A stretch of 36,413 nt of DNA from 20CM-4-69-16 sp035637455 (GTDB taxonomy: Bacteria > Gemmatimonadota > Gemmatimonadetes > Gemmatimonadales > GWC2-71-9). Below, piece after piece: positions 23,984 to 31,404 of this stretch. Every line of letters begins with the position of its first letter. The first letter of the stretch is position 1. The translations under genes and the position numbers were made by a program. The stretch is from NCBI GenBank assembly GCA_035637455.1, contig DASPXE010000004.1, positions 1 through 36,413 of the forward strand. The letters run 5' to 3'. The notes beneath the pieces were generated by a model. That model was given only the letters and a program-made list of their open reading frames with translations. It was not told the origin of the DNA and did not search any database.

Positions 23984-25642
23984 ATGATCGCATTGGCCCG
24001 CAAATACCGCCCCAAGCGCTTTTCCGACCTGATCGTGCAGACGCATGTCGCCGCCGCGTTGCGCGGCGCCGTGGCCGGTGGCCGCGTGGCCCATGGCTAC
24101 CTGTTCGCCGGGCCCCGCGGCGTGGGCAAGACGACCGCGGCGCGCATCCTTGCGATGGCGCTGAACTGCGAGCGGCGCGATTCCTCCGGGGTAGCGGGCG
24201 AGCCGTGCGGCGCGTGCGATTCCTGCCAGCGGATCTGGACGGGTGCGGCGAATCTCGACGTCGTAGAGCTCGATGCTGCCTCGAACCGCGGCGTGGACGA
24301 CGCCCGCGACCTGCGCGAGCGCGCCATGTACGCCGCGTCGGCCGAAGGGCGCCACAAGGTCTACATCGTGGACGAGGCCCACATGCTCACGCGCGAGGCC
24401 TGGAACGCCCTGCTCAAGGTCCTCGAGGAGCCGCCGCCACGCGTCGTGTTCGTGTTCGCGACCACGGAGCCTCAGAAGATCGCGCAGAGCGCGGCACCCA
24501 TCCTCTCGCGACTCCAGCGCTTCGACTTCCGGCGCATCGGCCCGCATGCGATCACCGAGCGGCTGAAGCAGGTGCTCGCCGCCGAGGGCCTGGCGGCTGA
24601 CGAGGACGCCGTGCACCTCATCGCGAAGAGCGCGGACGGCGGCATGCGGGACGGCCTGTCTATTCTCGATCAAGTGCTCTCCTTCAGCGAGGGGCCGGTA
24701 ACGGCGCAGCGCGTGCGCGACGTGCTCGGCCTCATTCCCGAGGACCTGTACGGCGAGCTCCTCCGCCTCGTCGCCGAGCGCGATACGAAGGCGGTCTTCC
24801 CGCTGGTGGACCGGCTCATCGACGCCGGCGCGGATCTGGGCGAGTTCGTCGCCGGCGCAGGAGAGACGTTGCGCGCCGTGCTGCTCGCGGGCCTGGGCGG
24901 GGAGCCCGAAGGGCTGACCGAGGGGTTGCAGGCGCTAGTGCGTCAGCACGCCTCGCGTCTCCCGCCGCCCGATGTCGTGCGCCTGCTCACGGTACTGTCG
25001 GAGTTGGAACCGCAGCTGCGCACGAGCGGCAACGCGCGCCTGGCCGTGGAGCTCCTGTTGTTGCGGTGGGCGATGATGGGTCGGACGGTCGAGCTCGAGG
25101 CGGTCATTCGCGCGCTCGGTGGAGCGCCGGGGAAGGGGGAACGGCCGGGGAAGGGGGATACGCCCGCAGTGCTCCGGGATGCTGCTGCCGCACCGTTCCC
25201 CCTTCCCCCTTCCCCGGCTGTTCCACCGGCCGTTCACCCTCCCGAGAAAGGCCCTTTGAGCCTCGACCGCCTCCGTGCCCTCTGGCCTCGGATCATCGAG
25301 GACGCGCGCGCGAAGAGCCCGATGCTCGGCGCGCTGCTGCAGGCGACGGAGGTCGCCGGCGCCGACGGCTCGACCGTGGCCATCCGGCTGCGCGACATCA
25401 ACCCGGTCCACGCCGAAGGGCTGCAGCGCCAGCGGGACGCCCTCGCGCTCCTCGTGGGGCGTTACGTCACGGAGCCGGTCCGCATCACCCTGGAGGGCGC
25501 GACGAGCGGGGAGCGATCAGCACCGCGCCCAGCTCGGATGACGGAAGCGGGCGCGCGGGCCGACCGGCTCGAGGCGCTGCGGGCGAAGGACCCAAGCCTC
25601 AACACCGCCATCGACGCGTTGGACTTGGAGTTGCTGGAGTAG
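23984..25642 (+). CDS. dnaX: DNA polymerase III subunit gamma/tau
   Basis: This 552-residue protein is the clamp-loader ATPase of the replicative polymerase. Walker A is GPRGVGKT at 43-50. The zinc module uses C62, C75, C78 and C81. Walker B is VDEAH near 130, and the arginine finger is in LSRLQRF, where the more usual SRC motif has Leu for Cys. Domain III ends near residue 380. A low-complexity linker (about 381-420) is encoded by G-runs followed by their inverted C-rich complement, and a tau-like C-terminal domain follows. The ATG at 23984 starts right at the conserved ALARKYRP block. The gene order dnaX-ybaB-recR is conserved across many bacteria. Confidence 0.93.
   Translation: MIALARKYRPKRFSDLIVQTHVAAALRGAVAGGRVAHGYLFAGPRGVGKTTAARILAMALNCERRDSSGVAGEPCGACDSCQRIWTGAANLDVVELDAASNRGVDDARDLRERAMYAASAEGRHKVYIVDEAHMLTREAWNALLKVLEEPPPRVVFVFATTEPQKIAQSAAPILSRLQRFDFRRIGPHAITERLKQVLAAEGLAADEDAVHLIAKSADGGMRDGLSILDQVLSFSEGPVTAQRVRDVLGLIPEDLYGELLRLVAERDTKAVFPLVDRLIDAGADLGEFVAGAGETLRAVLLAGLGGEPEGLTEGLQALVRQHASRLPPPDVVRLLTVLSELEPQLRTSGNARLAVELLLLRWAMMGRTVELEAVIRALGGAPGKGERPGKGDTPAVLRDAAAAPFPLPPSPAVPPAVHPPEKGPLSLDRLRALWPRIIEDARAKSPMLGALLQATEVAGADGSTVAIRLRDINPVHAEGLQRQRDALALLVGRYVTEPVRITLEGATSGERSAPRPARMTEAGARADRLEALRAKDPSLNTAIDALDLELLE
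25126..25218. repeat. G-run / C-run inverted repeat inside dnaX
   Basis: Two GCCGGGGAAGGGGGA-type units (25126-25168) are followed after about 25 bp by their inverted complement (25193-25218). The element is in frame in the flexible linker of dnaX. The left arm alone has four G-runs with loops of 2, 7 and 2 nt, a possible quadruplex on the coding strand. Confidence 0.6.
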
Positions 25643-25643
25643 C

Positions 25644-25672
25644 TTGCCACCCGTTTGGGCGAGGGGTAACTT
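25644..25672 (+). promoter_or_regulatory. promoter of ybaB, likely leaderless
   Basis: TTGCCA (25644-25649) and TAACTT (25667-25672) are separated by exactly 17 bp, a well-formed sigma-70-type promoter. The -10 box ends 7 nt before the ATG at 25680, so the transcript would start at or within a base or two of the start codon. A GAGGGG 14 nt before the ATG is too far to act as a Shine-Dalgarno. It gives the ybaB-recR part its own start inside the dnaX cluster. Confidence 0.55.
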
Positions 25673-25679
25673 TCGGCGT

Positions 25680-25997
25680 ATGGCGGATTTATCCAACCTG
25701 TTCCAGCTGGGGCAGCAGGTGCAGTTCCGGCTCTCCGAAATCCAGTCCCAGCTGGCGCAGCAGACGGTGACCGCTTCAGCCGGCGGCGGGATGGTGCAGG
25801 CCACCGCCGACGGGCGGGGCCAGATCCGTGCCATCAAGATCGATCCCCAGGCGGTGGTCCAAGGGGATATCGAGATGCTCGAGGACCTCGTGCTCGCCGC
25901 GGTTTCGCAAGCGCAGCAGCGCGCCGCCGAGCTCTACCAGGCGGAAGTGAAGAAGCTCGCGTCGGGCCTGCCGTTCCCGTTTCAGCTGCCCCCGTAG
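25680..25997 (+). CDS. ybaB: YbaB/EbfC nucleoid-associated protein
   Basis: This 105-residue protein has the YbaB pattern: N-terminal helix (LSNLFQLGQQVQFRLSEIQSQL), a central sheet with the conserved GGGMVQATADGRGQIRAIKIDPQAV, and a C-terminal helix with LVLAAVSQAQQRA. The family forms dimers that bind DNA and affects expression and possibly repair. The ATG at 25680 matches the family start and the promoter at 25644. It lies between dnaX and recR, its usual place. The C-terminus ends in an unusual FPFQLPP tail. Confidence 0.92.
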   Translation: MADLSNLFQLGQQVQFRLSEIQSQLAQQTVTASAGGGMVQATADGRGQIRAIKIDPQAVVQGDIEMLEDLVLAAVSQAQQRAAELYQAEVKKLASGLPFPFQLPP

Positions 25998-26003
25998 CTC
26001 GCC

Positions 26004-26606
26004 GTGTCGGCCATCGATGATCTCGTGACGGAGCTGGCTCAGCTCCCCGGGATCGGGCGCAAGACGGCGCAGCGGCTCACGTTTTACCTGTTGAAGCAGC
26101 CGGCGGAAACCGCCGCGCGCCTGGCGGAAGCGATCCAGCGGGTGCGCCAGCGCGTGACGGCCTGCGGCGTGTGCGGGACGCTCACCGACGCGGATCCCTG
26201 CGCGATCTGCGCCGACCCGCGGCGCGACGCGGCCCTCCTGTGCGTGGTGGAAGAGGCCTCGGACGTCGCGGCGATCGAGCGCGCGGGCCGGTTCCCGGGG
26301 CGCTATCACGTCCTGGGCGGGCGGCTCTCGCCGCTCGAGGGCGTGGGTCCCGAGGCGCTGCGCATCGATCGGCTGGTGGCGCGCGTCACCAACGGCGCGG
26401 GGGTGCGCGAAGTGATCGTCGCGACGAATCCCTCGATGGAGGGGGAGGTGACCGCCACGTACCTGCAGCAAGCGCTCAAGCCCACGGGCGTGCGCGTGAC
26501 CCGCATCGCGCGCGGCTTGCCGGTGGGAGGGGATCTCGAGTATGCCGACGGCGTGACCATCGCGCAGGCCTTGCTCGCGCGACGGGACATGTCCGAGGCC
26601 GACTGA
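26004..26606 (+). CDS. recR: recombination mediator RecR
   Basis: This 200-residue protein acts with RecF and RecO to load RecA at gaps. It has the N-terminal helix-hairpin-helix (LPGIGRKTAQRL, 14-25), the four-cysteine zinc site (C54, C57, C66, C69), and a Toprim domain starting at LLCVVEEASDV and including HVLGGRLSPLEGVGPE. Length matches the family (about 200). The GTG at 26004 lies 6 bp after the ybaB stop and starts three residues before the conserved helix. Confidence 0.94.
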   Translation: MSAIDDLVTELAQLPGIGRKTAQRLTFYLLKQPAETAARLAEAIQRVRQRVTACGVCGTLTDADPCAICADPRRDAALLCVVEEASDVAAIERAGRFPGRYHVLGGRLSPLEGVGPEALRIDRLVARVTNGAGVREVIVATNPSMEGEVTATYLQQALKPTGVRVTRIARGLPVGGDLEYADGVTIAQALLARRDMSEAD

Positions 26607-26619
26607 CCGAGGGAACGCG

Positions 26620-27108
26620 ATGGCGGGTGCGGCGAGCTGGTCGTTTTCGGAAAACGACTTCAAGCAGATCGAGCAGCATCTCCAGGCGTTCCTCCGCGAC
26701 GCGAACGCCCGCTGCGCGCTGCTGGTCGACCGCACCGGCCAGCTGGTGGCCACCGTGGGCGACCCGCCGCAGTTCGACTCCGCCGCCTTCGCGTCCCTCA
26801 CGGCCGCCGACTTCAGCGCCAACGATCAGCTCGCCAAGATGGTCGGCGAGCACGAATTCGCCTCGCTCGTCCACCAGGGCCAGAAGGAGTCGATGCTCCT
26901 GGCGGACGTGGCGAAGCGCCTGATCCTCGTCGTGCTGTTCGACCAGCGCACCACGCTCGGCCTGGTGAAACTCAAGGGGAAGGCCGTGGTCGAGCGGCTG
27001 ACTAAGGTGTTCGAAGAGCTGTTCAAGGGAGTGGGCGCGGGACCGTCGGCGCCGCAGAAGGGCCTGCTCGAGGGTGCGGAAGACGAAATTGACAAACTCT
27101 TCGGGTAG
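26620..27108 (+). CDS. roadblock/LC7-domain protein, MglB-like
   Basis: This 162-residue protein has a roadblock/LC7 fold: a long first helix (ENDFKQIEQHLQAFLRDAN), the strand pair CALLVDRTGQLVATVG, and later strands ESMLLADV and LILVVLFDQRTTLGLVKL. In Myxococcus, MglB of this fold is the GTPase-activating protein of MglA; the gene next door (27121) encodes an MglA-type GTPase, so a GAP role is a good inference. The C-terminal tail (about 125-162) is longer than a minimal roadblock domain. A Shine-Dalgarno-like GAGGGAA precedes the ATG. Confidence 0.83.
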   Translation: MAGAASWSFSENDFKQIEQHLQAFLRDANARCALLVDRTGQLVATVGDPPQFDSAAFASLTAADFSANDQLAKMVGEHEFASLVHQGQKESMLLADVAKRLILVVLFDQRTTLGLVKLKGKAVVERLTKVFEELFKGVGAGPSAPQKGLLEGAEDEIDKLFG

Positions 27109-27120
27109 AGGGACGCGCCC

Positions 27121-27795
27121 ATGTCGATGATCAACTACGCGTCCCGCGAGATCAACTGCAAGCTCGTCTACTACGGCCCGGGTCTGGGTGGCAAGACGAC
27201 CAACCTCGAGCATATCTACGGCAAGGTCTCGCCCAACACCCGGGGCAAGATGATCTCGCTCGCGACCGAGACCGAGCGCACCCTGTTCTTCGACTTCCTT
27301 CCCGTCGATCTCGGCACGATCCGCGGCTTCAAGACGCGGTTTCACCTCTACACCGTGCCGGGACAGGTGTACTACAACGCGAGCCGCAAGCTCATCCTCA
27401 AGGGTGTGGACGGGATCGTGTTCGTCGGCGACAGTCAGATCGAGCGTATGGAGGCGAACGTCGAGTCGATGCAAAACCTGTACGACAACATGTCCGAATA
27501 CGGCTACGACCTGACGAAGATCCCGTTCGTGATCCAGTACAACAAGCGCGACCTGCCGAACGCCGCGCCCGTCAAGGATCTCCAGGCGTCCCTCAATCCG
27601 GGCTGGCCGGTCGACGACGCCGGCCAGCAGAAGGTCGTCCCCGATCCGACGCACCCGGGAGAGAACTTGGTCGAGAAAGTGAGCAACGAGTGGGTCGGTC
27701 ACGCGCCCTACCTCGAAGCGGTGGCGACCCGCGGCGACGGCGTGTTCGACACGCTGAAGACGGTCAGCAAGATGGTATTGAAGACGTTGAGCTAG
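27121..27795 (+). CDS. MglA-type small GTPase
   Basis: This 224-residue Ras-like GTPase has the P-loop GPGLGGKTTN (19-28), switch II TVPGQVYYNASRKLILKGVDG starting at 78, and the guanine-specificity NKRD (141-144). The P-loop and TVPGQ are typical of the MglA/SofG group. It is about 30 residues longer than M. xanthus MglA because of an insert near 153-185 (PGWPVDDAGQQ, DPTHPGEN) between the NKRD motif and the last helix. With the adjacent roadblock protein it should form a GTPase/GAP polarity switch. In known bacteria this sets the leading pole for motility or localises proteins; no motility gene is seen here. Confidence 0.87.
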   Translation: MSMINYASREINCKLVYYGPGLGGKTTNLEHIYGKVSPNTRGKMISLATETERTLFFDFLPVDLGTIRGFKTRFHLYTVPGQVYYNASRKLILKGVDGIVFVGDSQIERMEANVESMQNLYDNMSEYGYDLTKIPFVIQYNKRDLPNAAPVKDLQASLNPGWPVDDAGQQKVVPDPTHPGENLVEKVSNEWVGHAPYLEAVATRGDGVFDTLKTVSKMVLKTLS

Positions 27796-27807
27796 GGGGA
27801 CGGTCCC

Positions 27808-28449
27808 ATGCGGTGGACCCTGCCCAACATCCTTACCCTCGCGCGCATCTGCCTCACGCCGGTCATCGCGCTGCTCCCGTTCATCCAAGGCTACTGGCCC
27901 AAGGTCATCGCGTTCCTGATCTTCCTTGCGGCCAGCGCCTCGGATATCGTGGACGGCTACCTCGCCCGCCGGCGCAACGAGGTGAGCGAGCTGGGGCAGC
28001 TGTTGGATCCGATCGCGGACAAGCTGCTGTTGTTCGCGACGCTCATACCCATCTTCTGGCTCACCCGCCATCCGACGATCCTCGTCGACTACCGCATCCC
28101 CTGGTGGGGCAGCTTCCCGGTGTGGGTGGCGCTGCTGTTGGTGGGGCGCGAGCTCCTGATGACGGCGTTCCGGTTCTTCGCGAAGCGACGCGGCGTCGTG
28201 ATCCCGGCGATGGGGGCGGGCAAGCTCAAGGCGGTGGTGCAGAACGTGTTCATCGGGGCGACGCTGTTCTGGTTCGCCTGGAAGGACGCGTTGGCGGCGC
28301 ACCCCTTCGCGGGCTGGTTCCGCAACTTCTGGGACAAGTTCCACGGGGCCGTGGTGGCGGTGACGCTGGCCGGGGCCATCCTGCTCACGGTGTACTCGCT
28401 CGTCGTGTATCTGTACCGCTACCGCGCGCTGCTCAAGGGCGGCGGGTGA
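27808..28449 (+). CDS. pgsA: CDP-diacylglycerol-glycerol-3-phosphate phosphatidyltransferase
   Basis: This 213-residue membrane enzyme makes phosphatidylglycerol phosphate. The CDP-alcohol phosphotransferase motif is complete: DG at 49-50, AR at 53-54, G63, D67 and D71, with spacing DG-x2-AR-x8-G-x3-D-x3-D. Several membrane spans surround it. It starts with RWTLPNILTLARI, usual for PgsA, after a GGGGGA Shine-Dalgarno. The stop overlaps the cinA GTG start (GTGA), an arrangement found in many genomes. A phosphatidylserine or cardiolipin synthase is less likely given length and N-terminus. Confidence 0.88.
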   Translation: MRWTLPNILTLARICLTPVIALLPFIQGYWPKVIAFLIFLAASASDIVDGYLARRRNEVSELGQLLDPIADKLLLFATLIPIFWLTRHPTILVDYRIPWWGSFPVWVALLLVGRELLMTAFRFFAKRRGVVIPAMGAGKLKAVVQNVFIGATLFWFAWKDALAAHPFAGWFRNFWDKFHGAVVAVTLAGAILLTVYSLVVYLYRYRALLKGGG

Positions 28450-29705
28450 AGCTCGAAATCGTCACCATCGGCACGGAGCTGCTGCTCGGTCATACCGTCG
28501 ATAGCAACGCCGCCGAGCTGGGGCGCGCCCTGGCGGCGGCGGGCGCCGAGATCACCCGCCGCACCACGGTTGCCGACCGGCCGGACGCGATCCGCGCGGC
28601 GGTGGCCGAGGCGCTCGAGCGCACCGCGTTCGTCGTGACCACCGGCGGCCTCGGACCCACGCACGACGACATGACCAAGGGGGTCGTGGCGGAGCTGTTC
28701 GGCAAGCGGCTGGTGCTGGACCAAGGGTTGCTGGCCAGCATCGAGGCGCGGTTCAAGCGGCTCGGCCGTCCCATGCCCGCCGTCAACCGCACCCAGGCCG
28801 AGGTGCCCGAGGGGGCGAGCGTGCTCCCCAACCCGCGGGGCACCGCACCGGGGCTCTGGCTCGAGGACGGGCGCGGCCGCGTCGCCGTGCTGCTGCCCGG
28901 CGTGCCGCGCGAGATGCGCGGCTTGCTGGTGGAGGAGGTACTGCCGCGGATCGCCCGACGCGTCGCGGCCGGCGGGGGCGGGCGGTCGCGGGTCGTGCTG
29001 TCGCGCACCGTGCGCACCACGGGCGTCTCCGAGTCGGCGCTCGCCGAGCGGATCGGGCCCATCGAAGCGGAGATCGGCCCGCTCACGCTCGCCTATTTGC
29101 CCTCGACCGACGGTGTCGATCTGCGCCTGACCGCTTGGAGCCTCGAGCAGGGTGACGCGGAGACCCGGCTCGCGACCGCGGCCACGCGCCTGCGGGCGCT
29201 CGTCGGCGAGCACTGGTACGGCGAAGATGGCGTCGACCTCGCGGCGGTCGTGCTCGACGCGCTCCGGAAGGGGCGCCAGCGGCTGGGCGTTGCCGAGTCC
29301 TGCACCGGCGGCCTGGTGGCGAAGCGGATCACCGACGTTCCCGGCGCGTCGGATACGTTCATCGGCGGTGTGGTCGCGTACGCCGACGTCATCAAGACCG
29401 CTGCCCTCAAGGTGCCGCTCGAGACGCTCCAAGCTCACGGGGCCGTCTCCGAGGAGACCGTGCGCGCGATGGCGGAAGGCGCCCAGCGGCTCTTTTCGGC
29501 GGAGGCGAGCATCGCCGTCACGGGGATAGCAGGGCCGGGAGGCGGGACGCCGGAGAAGCCCGTGGGGACGGTGTGGCTCGCCGCGCGCGTTCATACCGAC
29601 ACGCGCGCGGTCAAGCGCGTGTTCCCGGGGGACCGCGACGAGATCCGCCTGCGGAGCGCGCAGGCGTCGCTGGATCTGCTGCGCCGGCTGCTCGCGCGCG
29701 CCTGA
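28446..29705 (+). CDS. cinA: CinA family protein (NMN deamidase type)
   Basis: This 419-residue two-domain protein has an N-terminal molybdopterin-binding-like domain (IVTIGTELLLGHTVDSN, then TTGGLGPTHDDMTK at about 65-78) and a C-terminal amidohydrolase domain beginning near 265 with AESCTGG (283-289) and VTGIAGPGGGTPEKPVGTVW. The family deamidates nicotinamide mononucleotide in the pyridine nucleotide salvage cycle; the N-terminal domain acts as an ADP-ribose pyrophosphatase in some members. Length matches full-size CinA (about 415). The GTG start overlaps pgsA by 4 nt. Confidence 0.92.
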   Translation: MKLEIVTIGTELLLGHTVDSNAAELGRALAAAGAEITRRTTVADRPDAIRAAVAEALERTAFVVTTGGLGPTHDDMTKGVVAELFGKRLVLDQGLLASIEARFKRLGRPMPAVNRTQAEVPEGASVLPNPRGTAPGLWLEDGRGRVAVLLPGVPREMRGLLVEEVLPRIARRVAAGGGGRSRVVLSRTVRTTGVSESALAERIGPIEAEIGPLTLAYLPSTDGVDLRLTAWSLEQGDAETRLATAATRLRALVGEHWYGEDGVDLAAVVLDALRKGRQRLGVAESCTGGLVAKRITDVPGASDTFIGGVVAYADVIKTAALKVPLETLQAHGAVSEETVRAMAEGAQRLFSAEASIAVTGIAGPGGGTPEKPVGTVWLAARVHTDTRAVKRVFPGDRDEIRLRSAQASLDLLRRLLARA

Positions 29706-30529
29706 TGCCCACCCTCACCGCGCCCGACGGCACCCAGCTCGTCTACGACGCGTACGAGCCGTCCGAGCCGCGCGCCGCCGTGCTGGTGCTGCACGATTGG
29801 TCGGATCACGCGGGTCGCTGGCGCGAGGTGGGCGAGCGGCTGCGGGACGCGCGGGTGGCCGCGTACCTGCTCGACCAGCGCGGCCACGGGCGCTCGGGCG
29901 GACACCGCGGCTACCTGTCGCGGTTCAGCCAGCTGCTCGGCGATCTGCAGGCGTTCCGGCGGGCCGTGCGGCTCCGCACCGACCGGCCGCAGCTGCTGCT
30001 CGGGATCTCGTTCGGGGGGCTCGTGGCGCTGCGCTACCTCGAGACCCAGCCCAGCGACCCGATCGTGGCGGCGGTCATCTGCTGCCCGTGGCTCGGCCTG
30101 GCGTTCCGCACGCCCGCGTGGAAGCGGCTCGCGGGTCGAGTACTACCAGACTTGTGGCCCACGCTCGCCGTGCCGCTGGGCCTGGATCCCGAGCATCTGA
30201 GTCGTGATGCAGCGGTAAACAAGGCGTACGGCGAGGATCCAGCGGTGCACGGCGTGATGTCACCCGGCGCGTGGCGTGAGATCAAGTGGGCTCAGGGGGC
30301 CGTCGTGGCTGACGGCCACCGCATCGAGTGCCCGCTCCTGTTCCTACTCGCGGGTGAAGATCGCGTCGTGGACGCGCACCTCGGGCGTGCCTTCGCCGAC
30401 GGTCTCAAGGGCGCAGTGCTGGTGCGGTGGTATCCCGAGATGTATCACGAGGTGCTGCACGATCCGCAGCGGGAGGTGGCGATGGGGGACATCCTGGCGT
30501 TTGTCGGCGCGCAGCTCGCTCGTGTGTAA
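29705..30529 (+). CDS. alpha/beta hydrolase, monoacylglycerol lipase-like
   Basis: This 274-residue protein has the Hydrolase_4/S33 pattern: LVLHDWSDHAGRW (the HG-type oxyanion region has HD), DQRGHGRSGG, the nucleophile elbow GISFGG with S102, the acid in AGEDRVVD, and the base in YHEVLHDP. These features fit a lysophospholipase or monoglyceride lipase. No signal peptide is seen. The ATG overlaps the cinA stop by one base (TGATG), so it belongs to the same transcript. Confidence 0.85.
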   Translation: MPTLTAPDGTQLVYDAYEPSEPRAAVLVLHDWSDHAGRWREVGERLRDARVAAYLLDQRGHGRSGGHRGYLSRFSQLLGDLQAFRRAVRLRTDRPQLLLGISFGGLVALRYLETQPSDPIVAAVICCPWLGLAFRTPAWKRLAGRVLPDLWPTLAVPLGLDPEHLSRDAAVNKAYGEDPAVHGVMSPGAWREIKWAQGAVVADGHRIECPLLFLLAGEDRVVDAHLGRAFADGLKGAVLVRWYPEMYHEVLHDPQREVAMGDILAFVGAQLARV

Positions 30530-30558
30530 CTGCGGGATGGACTGCTCCGTAGATTCCA

Positions 30559-30633
30559 CACGCTGAAGCGTGGGCTCGGCGAGACATTGGTGCTTAAGCA
30601 CAGCGCAGTGCCGAGCCCAGGCTTCAGCCTGGG
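30559..30633. repeat. palindromic repeat element, copy 2
   Basis: This 75-bp element has three stems: CACGCTGAAGCGTG (30559-30572); GGGCTCGGC (30572-30580) pairing with GCCGAGCCC (30610-30618) around a TGCTTAAGCA core; and CCCAGGCTTCAGCCTGGG (30616-30633). The frame matches the copy at 14121-14196, while loops and one stem differ by compensated changes (ACGC/GCGT versus AGGC/GCCT), which supports conservation of the structure. Confidence 0.75.
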
Positions 30634-30786
30634 AACTGCGTGACCGTGTCCCTCGGCACGTTTACCCGTGCCGTTCTGGCAGCTAGCTTCTTGTGCGATA
30701 GCAGGTTCCGACTCCTTTCACGGACCGACTCCGTCAGATCGGCGCGCGGCAGGCGGCATACCGATTGCCTAGTGAAGCGGAAACCC

Positions 30787-31404
30787 ATGCAACCCGACGA
30801 TAAGGAACCGCAACAGGCGGCCGAGCGGCCGGACGCACGCGATCCGGCGGCGCCGGAGCCGGCTTCCGGGGCATTGCTCGAGCCGCCCGAGGAGGCGGTG
30901 GCGCGCCTCGAGGCGCAGCTCGCCGAGCTAAAGGACCGTCATCTCCGGCTGGCCGCCGAATACGAGAATTTTCGTAGGCGCACCAGCAAAGAGCGCGCCG
31001 AGCTCTGGGCCAAGGCTCAGGCGGACCTGCTGCATCGCTTGGTCGATGCGCTAGACGACCTCGCCCGCTTCGCGCACATCGATCCCAGCCAGACTGACGC
31101 GAAGACGATCCATGACGGCGTCGACATGGTGGAGCGCAAGTTCTGGAAGGAGCTCGAGGCGGTCGGCGTGACGCGGGTGGACCAGGTCGGTGTGCCGTTC
31201 GATCCCAACCTGCACGAGGCGGTGACCACCGGTCCCGCGGACCATCCGGCAAAGGACCATACCGTCGGCGCCGTGCTGCAGGCGGGCTACCAGCTCGGCG
31301 GGGCGCTGATCCGCCCGGCGCGCGTGGTGGTGCTTACGTGGCAGGGGGAGCGGTCCCGGGACGGTGGCGAGACGCCGCCGAGCCCGGACGGTGAGACCGG
31401 CTGA
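30787..31404 (+). CDS. grpE: nucleotide exchange factor GrpE
   Basis: This 205-residue protein releases ADP from DnaK. A charged Pro/Glu-rich N-terminus is followed by a long coiled-coil helix (LEAQLAELKDRHLRLAAEYENFRRRTSKE), the central helices, and the C-terminal beta-wing with GVPFDPNLHEAV and LQAGYQLGGALIRPARVVV, all typical of GrpE. The ATG at 30787 is chosen as the start before the acidic segment; upstream in-frame sequence looks non-coding. The stop overlaps the dnaJ ATG (TGATG). I found no CIRCE element or sigma-32-type promoter in the 257 bp upstream. DnaK is not in the window. Confidence 0.92.
   Translation: MQPDDKEPQQAAERPDARDPAAPEPASGALLEPPEEAVARLEAQLAELKDRHLRLAAEYENFRRRTSKERAELWAKAQADLLHRLVDALDDLARFAHIDPSQTDAKTIHDGVDMVERKFWKELEAVGVTRVDQVGVPFDPNLHEAVTTGPADHPAKDHTVGAVLQAGYQLGGALIRPARVVVLTWQGERSRDGGETPPSPDGETG

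Noticed and set aside
25126..25262. Programmed frameshifting in dnaX to make gamma, as in E. coli
   Set aside because: The hairpin is in the right region, but there is no A-run or X-XXY-YYZ slippery heptamer before it. The -1 frame stays open for a long way, and only a +1 shift would stop soon (near 25259).
30530..30786. CIRCE or sigma-32 heat-shock promoter before grpE
   Set aside because: No TTAGCACTC-N9-GAGTGCTAA-like sequence or CTTGAA/CCCCAT pair was found; the gap mainly holds the palindromic repeat.
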